A stretch of 33,430 nucleotides of DNA from an uncultured Bacteroides sp. (GCA_949288585.1 CASEKR010000019.1:1-33430), one strand, 5' to 3'. Shown: positions 7,948 through 17,270, numbered from the stretch's first letter. Numbers and translations: made by a program. The notes: generated by a model not told the origin, from the sequence alone.

Positions 7948-9261
7948 TCATTTTCCGCCGCCTTTCCTTTTTTCTTTCTTCCCCAGTCCGGAGGCCGATT
8001 TCACCCACAGGGCGGTGCCGATGGTCGTGACGCAGCACAGCACCGTCCAGAGGAAGAACAGGCGGTAGCCCACCGTCTCTTGCAACCAGCCTGCCATCAT
8101 GCCCAGCATCATGCTCAGTGCCATGAAGCCCGTGCAGATGGCGTAGTGGGACGTCTGGTAGGGGCCTTCGGAGAAGTGGATGAGGAAGAGCATGTAGGCG
8201 GTGAAGCCGAAGCCGTAGCCGAATTGCTCCACGAAGACGCAGGCGTTCACCGTCAGCAGCGAGGGCGCCGGGGCGTAGCTGAGGTAGACGAACGTCAGGC
8301 ACGTCAACGACATGCTCCACGCCATCGGTATGAGCCACCTTCGCAACCCGCCGCGTGCGGCCGCCATGCCGCCGATGATGCCGCCCAGCGTCAGGCCGAT
8401 GACGCCCACCGTGCCGTAGACCAGGCCGACTTGCGCGGTGCTGAGTCCCAGGCCACCCTTCTCCGCCGGGTCCAGCAGGAAGGGCTGGATGATTTTGGTC
8501 AGTTGCGCTTCGGGGAAGCGGTAGAGCAGCATGAAGGCAATGGCGGCCGCCGTCTCTCCCCACGGCCGCTTGGTGAAGAACGTGCGGAACGCCTCGGCAA
8601 AGCCACGCACGATGCTGTGTATGTCGGTGTGCCGGCGGTCGGCGTCCACGCGGGGACGGGGCAACGTCCAGTGGTGGTAGACCACCACGAGGAGGAAGAA
8701 GGCGGCGAGCACTACGAACACCACCGACCAGGCCAGCGGGATGTCGCCCGTCGTCGTTTCCAACACGCCGGCCAAGATGACCAGCGGGCCCTGGCCCACG
8801 ACCATGGCAATGCGGTAGAACGTGCTGCGGATGCCGACGTAGAACGACTGGTCGCGCTCGTTCAGCGCCAGCATGTAGAAGCCGTCGGCGGCAATGTCGT
8901 GCGTGGCCGAGGCGAAGCCCGTCAGCAGGAAAGTCGCCAAGGTGAACTGCACGTAGAACGACGTGGGCAGGCTGAAGGCGATGCAGGCCAAGCCCACGGC
9001 CATGACGGCCTGCATCGTCAGCGTCCACCAGCGTTTCGTGCGCAGGATGTCGACGAAGGGGCTCCAGAAGGGCTTGATGACCCACGGGAGTCCTAACCAG
9101 CCAGTGTAGAGGGCGATGTCGGTGTTCGACAGGCCCAGGCGTTTGTACATGATGACGGAGATGGTCATGACGGCCACGTAGGGCAGCCCTTGGGCAAAGT
9201 AGAGGGTCGGAATCCAGGCCCAGGGCGTGCGGCGTGCGGAGGTATGCGCGGTAGGTTTCAT
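7948..9261 (-). CDS. AmpG-like MFS transporter (muropeptide permease family)
   Basis: 437 aa inner-membrane protein with about 12 hydrophobic segments. The opening segment TLYFAQGLPYVAV and the later ASATHDIAADGFYM stretch are characteristic of AmpG-type permeases, which bring anhydromuropeptides or GlcNAc-anhydroMurNAc into the cytoplasm. The C terminus is a short lysine/glycine-rich tail. It starts 16 bases after the SpoIID-domain gene and is followed after 69 bases by the dehydrogenase. The salvage neighbours make a peptidoglycan fragment the probable cargo; the exact form (disaccharide, with or without peptide) cannot be told. Confidence 0.85.
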   Translation of the reverse strand: MKPTAHTSARRTPWAWIPTLYFAQGLPYVAVMTISVIMYKRLGLSNTDIALYTGWLGLPWVIKPFWSPFVDILRTKRWWTLTMQAVMAVGLACIAFSLPTSFYVQFTLATFLLTGFASATHDIAADGFYMLALNERDQSFYVGIRSTFYRIAMVVGQGPLVILAGVLETTTGDIPLAWSVVFVVLAAFFLLVVVYHHWTLPRPRVDADRRHTDIHSIVRGFAEAFRTFFTKRPWGETAAAIAFMLLYRFPEAQLTKIIQPFLLDPAEKGGLGLSTAQVGLVYGTVGVIGLTLGGIIGGMAAARGGLRRWLIPMAWSMSLTCLTFVYLSYAPAPSLLTVNACVFVEQFGYGFGFTAYMLFLIHFSEGPYQTSHYAICTGFMALSMMLGMMAGWLQETVGYRLFFLWTVLCCVTTIGTALWVKSASGLGKKEKRKGGGK

Positions 9262-9277
9262 ATCATTGCGGGGATTG

Positions 9278-10579
9278 TCAGAGGTATTTCTTTTCCAAGT
9301 CGGCTCCGGGGTAGTAGTGGCGCAGGATGTCGGCGTAGCCGTATCCCTGTTCGCCCATCACGGCGGCGCCTATCTGGCAGAGTCCCACGCCGTGTCCCCA
9401 GCCCGCGCCGGTCAGTACGAACTGGCGGGGCAGGCCGTCGGGGGTGCAGCCCCCGGCCTTGTCTACCACGAAGGCCGAGCTGTACAGGTGGGTGGGCGAC
9501 AGCGTGCGGCGTATCTCCAGTTCCTTGCCGATGACGGCGGTGCGTTTCGTGCCCACGATGCGCAGCTGCCACAAGCGGCCGCTGGTGCCGCGTGCCACGA
9601 GCTGCAGGTCGACGATGCCCCCGTAGTCCGTGCCCGAACGGCGGCGGATGAGGCTGGCCAGTTCGTCTTGCGCGTATTCCACGCGCCAGCGGTAGAAGTC
9701 TGCTGTCTCCTGGTCGTAGTTGTTCAGCACCTGGCGGAGTATCTTTGCGTCCGTGGTGTGGCAGAAGGCGTCGGGCGCGGAGCGTATCCAGCGTTCGGCT
9801 TCGGCCTCCTGCGTCAGGTCGGGCAGGGCGGCCGACGGCCAGTCGCGTTTCCGCCGCAGGTAGGGGTGGGGCGTGTCTGCCCAGCAGGTGGCGAACTCTT
9901 CGAGGGCGCCGCCGCAGCACTTCGAGAAGCGTGCGTCGCAGATGCGTCCCCCGTAGGCCAGCACCTCTCCGCGCGTGGCGGCCACGGCTTGCCGGACGGC
10001 GGGGGTCGAGGCGCGCGTAATGCCCTGGTAGCGTTGGCAATGGTCGTCGGCGCAGACATCAAAGCGGGTGTGGGCGTCGCGCTCGTACCACACCAAGGTT
10101 CCGCCTTCCGTCTCCTGCCGGGTGGGTTGGACGCCGCCGTCGTGTTGCAGGTTGGCCAGCAGCCAGCTGCGCGAAATCACGGCATGTGCCTTCAGCAGTT
10201 CGGGCGAGGCCGTGGCGCTCATTTCGCTGGAGATGACCGAAGTCAGGTATTCTTCCACGGGGACGATGTTGACGGCCGTCAGGCGTCCGTCGTCTACGAA
10301 GAGGCGGAGGACACCCCGGAAGCGTTGGTCTTCGTGCCGCTCCCAGTGGAATCCGATGCCGATGGTGACATCTTGTAGTTCGAAAGAACACGCCGCTCCG
10401 TCGGTAGGCGTGAAGAGCAATTCGTCGTAGAGGCGGCCGTCCCAGCGGACGCGCCCTTGGTCGGCGGCGGCGGTTTGCGGGCCGGTGATGTCTGCGCCGC
10501 CGGCGCGGTAAGCGCCGTGCAGGGTGAAGCCTATCTGCTGCCGGCTCAGGATGCCTACTTGTACGTGGGGTTCGTTCAT
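9278..10579 (-). CDS. SpoIID/LytB-domain protein without signal peptide
   Basis: 433 aa. The SpoIID core is seen at about residues 95-330: PVEEYLTSVISSEM (107-120) followed by KAHAVISRSWLL, then cysteine-rich loops (CADDHC at 176-181, DARFSKCCGG at 215-224) and, near the C terminus, the GAGWGHGVGLCQIGA motif typical of the family. B. subtilis SpoIID is a lytic transglycosylase on peptide-free glycan strands; Glu119 of SSEM is probably the equivalent of its catalytic glutamate (from memory). The N terminus is polar with no signal peptide, so the product seems cytoplasmic. The ATG at 10579 overlaps the TGA of the DUF4922 gene by 4 bases; the longer frame upstream is arginine-rich shadow sequence. 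Confidence 0.87.
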   Translation of the reverse strand: MNEPHVQVGILSRQQIGFTLHGAYRAGGADITGPQTAAADQGRVRWDGRLYDELLFTPTDGAACSFELQDVTIGIGFHWERHEDQRFRGVLRLFVDDGRLTAVNIVPVEEYLTSVISSEMSATASPELLKAHAVISRSWLLANLQHDGGVQPTRQETEGGTLVWYERDAHTRFDVCADDHCQRYQGITRASTPAVRQAVAATRGEVLAYGGRICDARFSKCCGGALEEFATCWADTPHPYLRRKRDWPSAALPDLTQEAEAERWIRSAPDAFCHTTDAKILRQVLNNYDQETADFYRWRVEYAQDELASLIRRRSGTDYGGIVDLQLVARGTSGRLWQLRIVGTKRTAVIGKELEIRRTLSPTHLYSSAFVVDKAGGCTPDGLPRQFVLTGAGWGHGVGLCQIGAAVMGEQGYGYADILRHYYPGADLEKKYL

Positions 10580-11547
10580 CGTGTTTCTTGTTTGAGGGTT
10601 TCGGATGCGGAGGCAGCCAGCGTGGACTGTATCCGTTGTTGCAAGGTTTGGAACTCTGCTTCTGTCGGGCACACTTCGCCGAGAATCTGGCGGAGTCCGT
10701 CGGCGTCGGTCCGCTCGAAGTCCCGTTCGACGGGGAGTATGAACACGCCGCCCAGGTCTACCGATGCGGGGCTGCATAGCAGGCGTGCGTCGCCCGGCGC
10801 GTCGTAGCAGGCCGGGCGGTGTTTCCGTCGGGGGAAGAGGAAGAGCACCCAGCGACGGGCTTCGTACAGGCAGAGGAGATTCACCATCGGCTCATCGTGG
10901 CCCGGCGGGAGGGGCAGGGCGCGGCAGGCCGTCCGGAGCAGGGCGGCGGCTTCCGTCTCGCTGCCGGCGTCGATGACGAGCGTGCGGCGCGGGGCGTCGT
11001 CCAGCGCGTAGAGCGACGATTGTCCGCAGCCGCCCAGTCTCCGTCTTTGTTCCTTCCACTGCGCTTCGATGGGCAGGAAGCCCCGGCTGCCGGCCTGGAA
11101 GTGGGCGTGGTCGGGGGCGGAGGCGCCGCAGCGGGGACCGTTGTAGAAGAGGGTGTAGCCGGGCAACAGCCGCGCCAGGCGCAGCAGGTCGTCCACGCGC
11201 GGGGCGATGCGCTGCGGCTCGTGGCGGGTGGAGGCGATGGTCAGGTGGCGCGGGAAAATGGGGTAGGGATTGAGCAGGAACTCATAGCGTCCGTCCAGCA
11301 CGCGGATGCCGCGCTGTTCCGGCGGGCGGTTCGCCTCGCAGAGGAAGCATGCCCGCCGGCGGATGGAGCGGTCGTCCACGCGGGCGCCGGAGGACACGAT
11401 GCGGGCCGGGTTGCACTGGATGCGGTAGCCGGTGCCGTCCATGCGGAGCGTCTTCACGCGCACTCCCCTCAGGGCGGCGTAGTTCTCCCTGGCCGTGGGC
11501 CACGCGGCCAGTTGGTTTTCGATGAATGCTTCGATGTCTTCGTTCAT
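10576..11547 (-). CDS. DUF4922-type protein with GalT/HIT-like nucleotidyltransferase motif
   Basis: 323 aa, no signal peptide. Key residues are Cys67 and Cys70 (CFLC, possible zinc site), N93-P-Y-P with His101 (NPYPIFPRHLTIAS), and the triad-like H147-A-H149-F-Q151 following NGPRCGASAPD. HxHxQ preceded by a Gly/Ala/Ser loop is the mark of the branched HIT family (GalT, Ap4A phosphorylase, GDP-hexose phosphorylase), where the middle histidine carries the nucleotidyl group. The likely chemistry is thus nucleotidyl transfer to or from a sugar phosphate; the substrate is unknown. It is coupled to the SpoIID gene by a 4-base overlap and separated from the GT2 gene by 158 bases holding array B. 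The start is the ATG at 11547; upstream in-frame codons run into array B. Confidence 0.8.
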   Translation of the reverse strand: MNEDIEAFIENQLAAWPTARENYAALRGVRVKTLRMDGTGYRIQCNPARIVSSGARVDDRSIRRRACFLCEANRPPEQRGIRVLDGRYEFLLNPYPIFPRHLTIASTRHEPQRIAPRVDDLLRLARLLPGYTLFYNGPRCGASAPDHAHFQAGSRGFLPIEAQWKEQRRRLGGCGQSSLYALDDAPRRTLVIDAGSETEAAALLRTACRALPLPPGHDEPMVNLLCLYEARRWVLFLFPRRKHRPACYDAPGDARLLCSPASVDLGGVFILPVERDFERTDADGLRQILGEVCPTEAEFQTLQQRIQSTLAASASETLKQETR

Positions 11548-11582
11548 GTGGTGATTTTTTTTACTTTCCGTTTTTCGGGCAT

Positions 11583-11668
11583 TTGCTTCCGCCGCACTCG
11601 GCATTTGCGCCGGACGTACTCGGTGTTTCTCCCGGGTGCGGCGGAAGCAAGCACCGGGCGCACTCGGG
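11583..11668. repeat. Array B: 22-bp-period units with a 15-bp inverted repeat
   Basis: Units start at 11594, 11616, 11638 and 11660; three begin G(C/T)ACTCGG and the first three end CGG(A/G)(C/T) or CGGGC. TTGCTTCCGCCGCAC (11583-11597) pairs perfectly with 11636-11650, extendable to about 19 bp with a G-T pair. The 15-mer GCACCGGGCGCACTC (11651-11665) recurs exactly, inverted, in array C (19177-19191). It lies between the GT2 and DUF4922 genes inside the salvage run and might attenuate transcription there. Confidence 0.75.
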
Positions 11669-11705
11669 ACGCGGCTTTCGTGCATCCTGTGCAACGGCCT
11701 TGTCC

Positions 11706-13181
11706 TCAGTCGGTTGCAGGGTACCTATTCTTCACAATCCGCGCCTGGAGTTCCCATGTCCGGAGGCGGTCTTTGTAAAGATTGTTCTGGTTGGTGCGGG
11801 CAACGTCCAAGTTAGCGTCCGAATTGCCCTCCCAGCGACGGCAGAGGTAGACCACGTCATAGACGCGCCCGATGCGGTAGCGGCGCGACACGGCCAAGCC
11901 CACGGCATAGTCTTCGCCATAACACGTGTCGGGCAGCCGCAGTTTGCGCAGCAGGGGCGTGAAGAAGGCGCGCGGTGCGCCCAGCCCGTTGACGCGCAGG
12001 GCATTGTTGCGGCCGTTGTCCGGCGTCCATTCGCGGTGGTCGATGATGCCCGGCGGCAGGGTGTTCAGCCCGAAATCCGTCAGGCGGTATGTGCCTACGA
12101 CCATGGCGCAGCGTTGCTCGCGGAAGGCGCCCACCATCTTCTCCAGCGTATGCTCGTCCGCATAGAGGTCGTCGCTGTCCAGTTGCACGCAGAAGCGGCC
12201 GCAGCGCGGATGGGCGGCCGCCAAGTTCCAGCATCCGCCGATGCCCAGGTCTTCGCGCTCGGGCACGAGGTGCAGCAGGCGCGGGTCGCCGGCAAAGCGG
12301 TCGATGGCTTCGGTGGTGCCGTCGGTCGAGTGGTTGTCTACCACGATGAGGTTGAACGGGAAGCTGGCGCGCTGTCCGAGCACCGAACGGATGGCGTCGC
12401 CGATGGTGCGGACACGGTTGCGCACGGGGATGATGACCGTCGCCTCGGTGTCGAAGTCTTCGGCGTCGAAGTCCACCTCTTCAAACTGTGGGGCCAGGTA
12501 GGCGCCCACCGCTTTCAGGTGTTCCGTGCAGGCCTGTTCCATCTCTACCTGGCGCGCCCGGTTGCGCGGGTCCACGTAGTCGAAGAGGCGTTCGCCGCTC
12601 GTGCGCGTGTCTTCTTCGGCTTCGGTGTAGAGATATTCGTTGATGTGTACCAACGGGCCGAGTTGGCTCAGTTTCAGCCGCAGGTCGTAGAAGGCGGCGT
12701 AATGGTAGCCGGGCGTCAGGCGGGCGGCGGCTTCTTTCAGCAGGCTGGTCCGTACCATCCAAAGGGGACCGAAGTCGAAGTCGTCGCGCAGCGAACCGGC
12801 CTGGTAGTCGATGACCGGCGCCGGGATGTGCCGTCCGTCCTTCATCTGGCAGCGGTCCGCATAGACCATCGCCGCGCCCGAGTCTTCGGCGACACGCACC
12901 ATCCGCTCCAAGGCGAACAGTCCGAGGCTCAGGGCTGTTTCTTTCAGGTAGAACAAGGTGTAGTCGCCGTCGGCCTGCCGCGCCATTTGCCGCACGGCCT
13001 CGCTGCCGCAGAAACCGTCCGCTGTCAATGTACGGCAGCCCGGAAGCGGGGGCAGCGTCCCGCCGGAGGTGACCAACCATATTTCTCCGGCCGCGCCGGA
13101 GGCACGTAGCTCGGACACGGTCTTTTCTGCTTGTGCTTGGTTCGCGTAGAGCACAAAGCAACTGATTCGTTTCGTTGTCAT
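11706..13181 (-). CDS. GT2-family glycosyltransferase with two GT-A-like halves
   Basis: 491 aa, no signal peptide or membrane segment. Residues 245-490 are a clear GT2 domain: TVIIPVRNR (248-256), [12 protein letters not shown] (280-291) and the metal/nucleotide-binding DSDD at 335-338. Residues 1-190 show a similar but weaker pattern ([29 protein letters not shown]), suggesting a degenerate first GT-A domain. The donor and acceptor are unknown. It follows the SSS transporter by 26 bases, which ties it to the salvage run. The ATG at 13181 is preferred over a much longer open frame (to 14417) that merely shadows the transporter gene. Confidence 0.82.
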   Translation of the reverse strand: MTTKRISCFVLYANQAQAEKTVSELRASGAAGEIWLVTSGGTLPPLPGCRTLTADGFCGSEAVRQMARQADGDYTLFYLKETALSLGLFALERMVRVAEDSGAAMVYADRCQMKDGRHIPAPVIDYQAGSLRDDFDFGPLWMVRTSLLKEAAARLTPGYHYAAFYDLRLKLSQLGPLVHINEYLYTEAEEDTRTSGERLFDYVDPRNRARQVEMEQACTEHLKAVGAYLAPQFEEVDFDAEDFDTEATVIIPVRNRVRTIGDAIRSVLGQRASFPFNLIVVDNHSTDGTTEAIDRFAGDPRLLHLVPEREDLGIGGCWNLAAAHPRCGRFCVQLDSDDLYADEHTLEKMVGAFREQRCAMVVGTYRLTDFGLNTLPPGIIDHREWTPDNGRNNALRVNGLGAPRAFFTPLLRKLRLPDTCYGEDYAVGLAVSRRYRIGRVYDVVYLCRRWEGNSDANLDVARTNQNNLYKDRLRTWELQARIVKNRYPATD

Positions 13182-13207
13182 ATCGGTATTTCTGTTTGTT
13201 TCGGTAT

Positions 13208-14683
13208 TTATGCGGATGTCCGGCGGACGGGCTTCTTGCGGATAAGCAGGCACAGACCGGCGGCGGTCAGGGCGGCGTTGATGAGCAGCAACTCGAAGCT
13301 GATTTGGTAACCGCCGAACCAACGCTCGCTGTTCGACTGCAAGATGTAGCAGAGCAGGGGCGACAAGATGGCCACTACGGGCACCCAACGGTCGCGCACC
13401 GGCCGCCGGCAGGCCAGTCCGAAGGCGAACATGCCCAGGATGGGACCGTAGGTGTACGACGCCAGGCTGTAAACGGCATTGATGGCACTGTCGTCGTTCA
13501 GTTCGTAAAAGACAAGGATGACGGCCGCCATCGTTAGCGACATGCCTACGTGTACCCGCTTGCGCGTCCGTGTCAGGCGGCGTTCGTCCTGCCGTCGGTC
13601 GGCGCGCAGGATATCGAGGGTGAACGACGTGGTGAGCGCCGTCAGCGCGGAGCCAGCCGCCGAGTAGGCCGCCGCAATCAGTCCGATGAGGAAGACGATG
13701 CCAATGAAAAGCGGGAACCCCTCGCTCCACGCCACCGTGCCGAACAAGGCGTCGCCCGTCGCCCGCTCTGCTTCGGGCAGTCGGGTTTCGGAGTACATGT
13801 AGAGCAGCGTTCCTAAGACTAAGAACAGCCCGATAACGAAAATCTGGATGAAGGCGCTCAGCACCATGTTCTTCTGTGAGTCGCGGAAATTCTTGCAGCT
13901 CAGTGTGCGCTGCATCAGGTCTTGGTCCAGTCCCGTGGTGGCTATCACCATGAAGACGCCCGCCGTGAATTGTTTCCAGAAGTAGTGCCCGTCCTTGGGG
14001 TCGTCGAAGAAGAAGGTGTGGCTGGTCGGATGGGCGGCGATGGCGGCGGGCAGTGTGTCCCATCCCAATCCTAAGCTGTGGGCAATGAAGCCGATGCAGC
14101 ACACCACCGACGTCACCAAGCACAGCGTCTTGAGCGAGTCCGTCCAAATGAGCGACTTTACCCCGCCCTGGAACGAGTAGAGCCAAATGAGCGCGACGGT
14201 CAGCACGACATTGAGCGCAAACGGGATGCCCAGCGGGCCGAATACCAGCGTTTGCAGCACGACGCACACTACGAAGAAACGCACCGATGCCCCCAACATC
14301 TTCGACACGAAGAAGAACCACGCGCCTGTGCGGTAAGATACCAGCCCGAAGCGGTTCTCCAGATAGCCGTAGATGCTGACGAGGTTCATGCGGTAGAACA
14401 GCGGAATCAGCACCCACGCCACCAGCACTGAACCCACGAAGAAGCCTAACACCATTTGCAGGTAGCTATATCCCCCTGCCAGCACCGCGCCCGGCACAGA
14501 GATGAAAGTCACGCCCGAGATGCTGGCGCCGATCATTGCCACCGTAGCCATCCACCACGACGAGCCCCGGTTGCCATTGAAGAAACCGGCATTGTCGGCT
14601 TTCCGTCCCGTCAGCCAGGAGAGGAGGAACAGCAGGGCGAAGTAGCCCGCGATGGTGGCCAGGACAATCCATGCAGTAGTCAT
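13208..14683 (-). CDS. SSS-family sodium:solute symporter
   Basis: 491 aa inner-membrane protein with about 13 hydrophobic segments. The N-terminal [19 protein letters not shown] and the following [14 protein letters not shown] are typical of the sodium:solute symporter family, as is the later [22 protein letters not shown] region holding the usual sodium-binding serines/threonines. The cargo is probably a sugar or amino acid released from peptidoglycan, by position between the NamZ-type and GT2 genes (gaps of 20 and 26 bases). A sodium-driven amino-sugar import role would fit a non-PTS organism, but substrate is inference. Confidence 0.88.
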   Translation of the reverse strand: MTTAWIVLATIAGYFALLFLLSWLTGRKADNAGFFNGNRGSSWWMATVAMIGASISGVTFISVPGAVLAGGYSYLQMVLGFFVGSVLVAWVLIPLFYRMNLVSIYGYLENRFGLVSYRTGAWFFFVSKMLGASVRFFVVCVVLQTLVFGPLGIPFALNVVLTVALIWLYSFQGGVKSLIWTDSLKTLCLVTSVVCCIGFIAHSLGLGWDTLPAAIAAHPTSHTFFFDDPKDGHYFWKQFTAGVFMVIATTGLDQDLMQRTLSCKNFRDSQKNMVLSAFIQIFVIGLFLVLGTLLYMYSETRLPEAERATGDALFGTVAWSEGFPLFIGIVFLIGLIAAAYSAAGSALTALTTSFTLDILRADRRQDERRLTRTRKRVHVGMSLTMAAVILVFYELNDDSAINAVYSLASYTYGPILGMFAFGLACRRPVRDRWVPVVAILSPLLCYILQSNSERWFGGYQISFELLLINAALTAAGLCLLIRKKPVRRTSA

Positions 14684-14703
14684 AATCCTTCTTTCGTTAA
14701 TGT

Positions 14704-15894
14704 TTATTCGGTATACAGCAAATACGGCTTCCTTTGTTCCTTAAACCGGGCGACGTCGTCGGCCCACGTCGCTTCTATCTCGTCGGCGCTCTGGCCCGCT
14801 TCAATCATCTGCCGCACGTAGTCCACGCCGATGAGCTTTTCGAAGAACGGCGTGAAGAACCGGTCGCCCAAGTTCAGGTTACGGTATGCGTCGATGAGGT
14901 AGGACAGGTCGATGCCTTTGTGGCGCAGTTCGTCCTCGCTCAGTTGGCTTAGGTCTACGCCGTGGCATAGCTTGCCCTTCTGCGGGGGATTCTTGGCGCC
15001 GGGCAGGCTGCGCGGGGTGAACGAGTAGGAGTAGCCTGTCATCTCCGGATGGCCGTAGACTTGGAAGGGCAACTTCGTGCCCCTGCCCAGACTGACCGGC
15101 GTCGCTTCGAAATAACAAAGCGAAGCGTAGAGGTAGACCGCCTTCATGTTGGGCAAGTTGGGCGACGGCGGGGCGGGCAGCCGGTAGGGCGTCTGGTGCG
15201 TGTATCCTTGGCAGGGGATGACGGTGAGCTTGCACTTCCTGCCTTGCGGCAGCCAGCCTTCGCCGTTCACCATGCGGGCCAGTTCTCCCAAGGTCATGCC
15301 ATGCACTACGGGCACGGGCAGCCAACCCACCGCTGACTTGTGGCGCATGTCCAGAATGGGGCCGTCGACATAATGGCCGTTCGGATTGGGGCGGTCCAGG
15401 ACGAGCATCGCCTTGCCGTGTTCCGCACAGGCGTCCATCAGGCGGCACATGGAAGCGTAGTAGGTGTAGTAGCGCAGGCCCACGTCTTGTATATCCACGA
15501 TGAGCACGTCGAACTTCCGCATGGAAGCCGCGCTGGGTTTCCCCAGTTTCCCGTCATAGAGCGAGAGGATGGGCACGCCCGTTTGCGGGTCGGTCGAACT
15601 GGATACGTGCTCGCCCGCGTCGGCGGTGCCCCGGAATCCGTGTTCGGGCGAAAAGATGGCCGTGACCTGGAAGCCGTTCTCTATCAGCAGGTCCAGCAGA
15701 TGCTTGTCGCCCACCATGCCCGTGTGGTTGGAGAAGATGGCGATGCGTTTCCCTTCCAGCAGGGGGAAATACCTGTCCGTCTGCTCGTCGCCGGGGATGG
15801 GGTGCGGCTGGGCGGCTGCCGGGAGGAGGCAGAACAGCAGTAAGAAGATGGCAAGCAGCCATTGCCCGGTTCGTATGGTTCGGATAGCTTTCAT
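14704..15894 (-). CDS. DUF1343 / NamZ-type exo-beta-N-acetylmuramidase
   Basis: 396 aa. An N-terminal signal peptide (hydrophobic run at about 12-27, then AAAQ) sends it to the periplasm or outside. The family marks are SNHTGM (55-60), FSPEHGFRGTADAGE (81-95) with Glu84 and Glu95, DIQDVGLRYYTY (134-145), DRPNPNG and VHGMTLGE (His198). DUF1343 proteins were shown in B. subtilis and Tannerella to be exo-acting N-acetylmuramidases (NamZ, GH171) that release MurNAc from glycan chain ends (from memory). That would feed MurNAc to the transporters, kinase and MurQ encoded here. It starts 11 bases after the NSS gene. The ATG at 15894 gives the leader; a frame open to 16827 is a shadow. Confidence 0.88.
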   Translation of the reverse strand: MKAIRTIRTGQWLLAIFLLLFCLLPAAAQPHPIPGDEQTDRYFPLLEGKRIAIFSNHTGMVGDKHLLDLLIENGFQVTAIFSPEHGFRGTADAGEHVSSSTDPQTGVPILSLYDGKLGKPSAASMRKFDVLIVDIQDVGLRYYTYYASMCRLMDACAEHGKAMLVLDRPNPNGHYVDGPILDMRHKSAVGWLPVPVVHGMTLGELARMVNGEGWLPQGRKCKLTVIPCQGYTHQTPYRLPAPPSPNLPNMKAVYLYASLCYFEATPVSLGRGTKLPFQVYGHPEMTGYSYSFTPRSLPGAKNPPQKGKLCHGVDLSQLSEDELRHKGIDLSYLIDAYRNLNLGDRFFTPFFEKLIGVDYVRQMIEAGQSADEIEATWADDVARFKEQRKPYLLYTE

Positions 15895-15905
15895 GGCGGG
15901 GAACG

Positions 15906-17270
15906 TTACAGTAGTTTCAGTTCGTTGATAAAGACAAAAGCGATTCCGACAGGGGCAACGAACTTCAGCAGGAATAGAATGAGGCGGTAGGTGCGTACTT
16001 GGAGGGTGCCCCGGTTGGTGAGTTCTTCCCAAACAATCTTCTTGTCGAGAAACCAGCCCGTGAAGAGGGCGATGAAGAATCCGCCGAGGGGCAGCATCAG
16101 CTTGGCCGTTACGAAGTCGAAGAGGTCGAAGAGGGTCATGCCGAACAGGGTGTAGTCCCGTCCCAGCCCCAGCGAGAGCGAGCAGAGGGCGCCCAGGACG
16201 ATGCACCCGGCGGTCACCAAGCGGGCGGCCTTGCCGCGCGAGAGGTTGAACTCTTCGTGCAGGTAGGCAGTTACCACTTCGTGGAGCGAGATGGTGGACG
16301 TCAGTGCGGCGAGGGCCAGCAGGATGTAGAACATCACGGCCAGCAGGGCGGCTATGAAAGGCACGCCGCCGAAGGCTTGCTGGAAGACGTTGGGCAGGGT
16401 GACAAACAGCAGGCCGGGGCCGGAGTCGGGCTGGATGCCCACGGCGAAGGCGGCGGGAAAGATGATGATGCCCGCCAGGATGGCCACGCAGGTGTCGATG
16501 ACTGCGACGCTGACTGCTGTGCGGGGCAGGTTGGTGTCGGGTTTGAAGTAGGAGGCGTAGGTGCAGAGGCAACCCATGCCGAGGCTCAGCGAGAAGAAGG
16601 CCTGTCCCATGGCGGCCAGCAGCACGCCGCCGTCCACCTTGGAGAAGTCGGGCTTCAGCAGGAACTCCATGCCCCGTCCGGCTCCCGGCAGCAGCAGCGC
16701 GCAGACGGCCAGGATGAGCAGCAGGATGAACAGGGCGGGCATCATGACTTTGGACGAGCGTTCGATGCCTTTCTCGACGCCTCTTACTATAATAATATGT
16801 GTGATGACCAAGAACACGACGGTCCATACCACCGGCAGCCAGGGATTGCTGACAAAGCCGTTGTAGAAGGCCACGAACTCGTCCGGGCCTTTGCCGGCAA
16901 AGTGTCCCAGGCCGGCGTCGACGATGTATTCCAGCGTCCAGCCGGCGACGACGGAGTAGTAGCTCAGGATGAGGAACCCGGCCAGGACGCCCATGCGTCC
17001 CACCCAGCGCCAGGGAGTGCCGGGCGCCAGCTTCTGGTAGGCGCGGGCGGTGTTGGACTGCGAGCGGCGTCCGATGAGGAACTCGGCCATCATGATGGGT
17101 GCGCCGAACAGCAGCACGCAGCCCAGGTAGGTAAGGATGAAGGCGGCGCCGCCGTTCTCGCCCGTCATGTAGGGGAAGCGCCAGATGTTGCCCAGCCCCA
17201 CAGCGGAGCCGGCCGAGGCGAGTATCACGCCCAGTTTGGTGCCGAAGTTGGCCCGGTTGTTGGTTGTCAT
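15906..17270 (-). CDS. NSS-family sodium-dependent symporter (SNF/LeuT type)
   Basis: 454 aa with about 11-12 hydrophobic segments. The first helix reads VILASAGSAVGLGNIWRFPY, the classic LeuT-fold NSS signature with the unwound GLGNIWRFPY sodium site. Prokaryotic NSS proteins mostly import amino acids. As the first gene of the salvage run, with a -7 box 49 bases upstream, it could take up amino acids from peptidoglycan stem peptides, but it may also serve general amino-acid uptake. Next gene (NamZ type) begins 11 bases after its stop. Confidence 0.9.
   Translation of the reverse strand: MTTNNRANFGTKLGVILASAGSAVGLGNIWRFPYMTGENGGAAFILTYLGCVLLFGAPIMMAEFLIGRRSQSNTARAYQKLAPGTPWRWVGRMGVLAGFLILSYYSVVAGWTLEYIVDAGLGHFAGKGPDEFVAFYNGFVSNPWLPVVWTVVFLVITHIIIVRGVEKGIERSSKVMMPALFILLLILAVCALLLPGAGRGMEFLLKPDFSKVDGGVLLAAMGQAFFSLSLGMGCLCTYASYFKPDTNLPRTAVSVAVIDTCVAILAGIIIFPAAFAVGIQPDSGPGLLFVTLPNVFQQAFGGVPFIAALLAVMFYILLALAALTSTISLHEVVTAYLHEEFNLSRGKAARLVTAGCIVLGALCSLSLGLGRDYTLFGMTLFDLFDFVTAKLMLPLGGFFIALFTGWFLDKKIVWEELTNRGTLQVRTYRLILFLLKFVAPVGIAFVFINELKLL

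Noticed and set aside
7069-9096. 675-aa open frame on the plus strand
   Set aside because: It lies antisense to the dehydrogenase and AmpG-like genes in GC-rich DNA, has a His/Gln/Gly/Val-rich composition with no motif, and shadows two clear genes.
13182-14417. N-terminal extension of the GT2 frame to 903 aa
   Set aside because: The added part is an out-of-frame reading of the SSS transporter, rich in Arg and His. The ATG at 13181 gives a normal start.
15895-16827. Extension of the NamZ-type frame to 707 aa
   Set aside because: It reads through the NSS gene in another frame and would remove the signal peptide from the N terminus.
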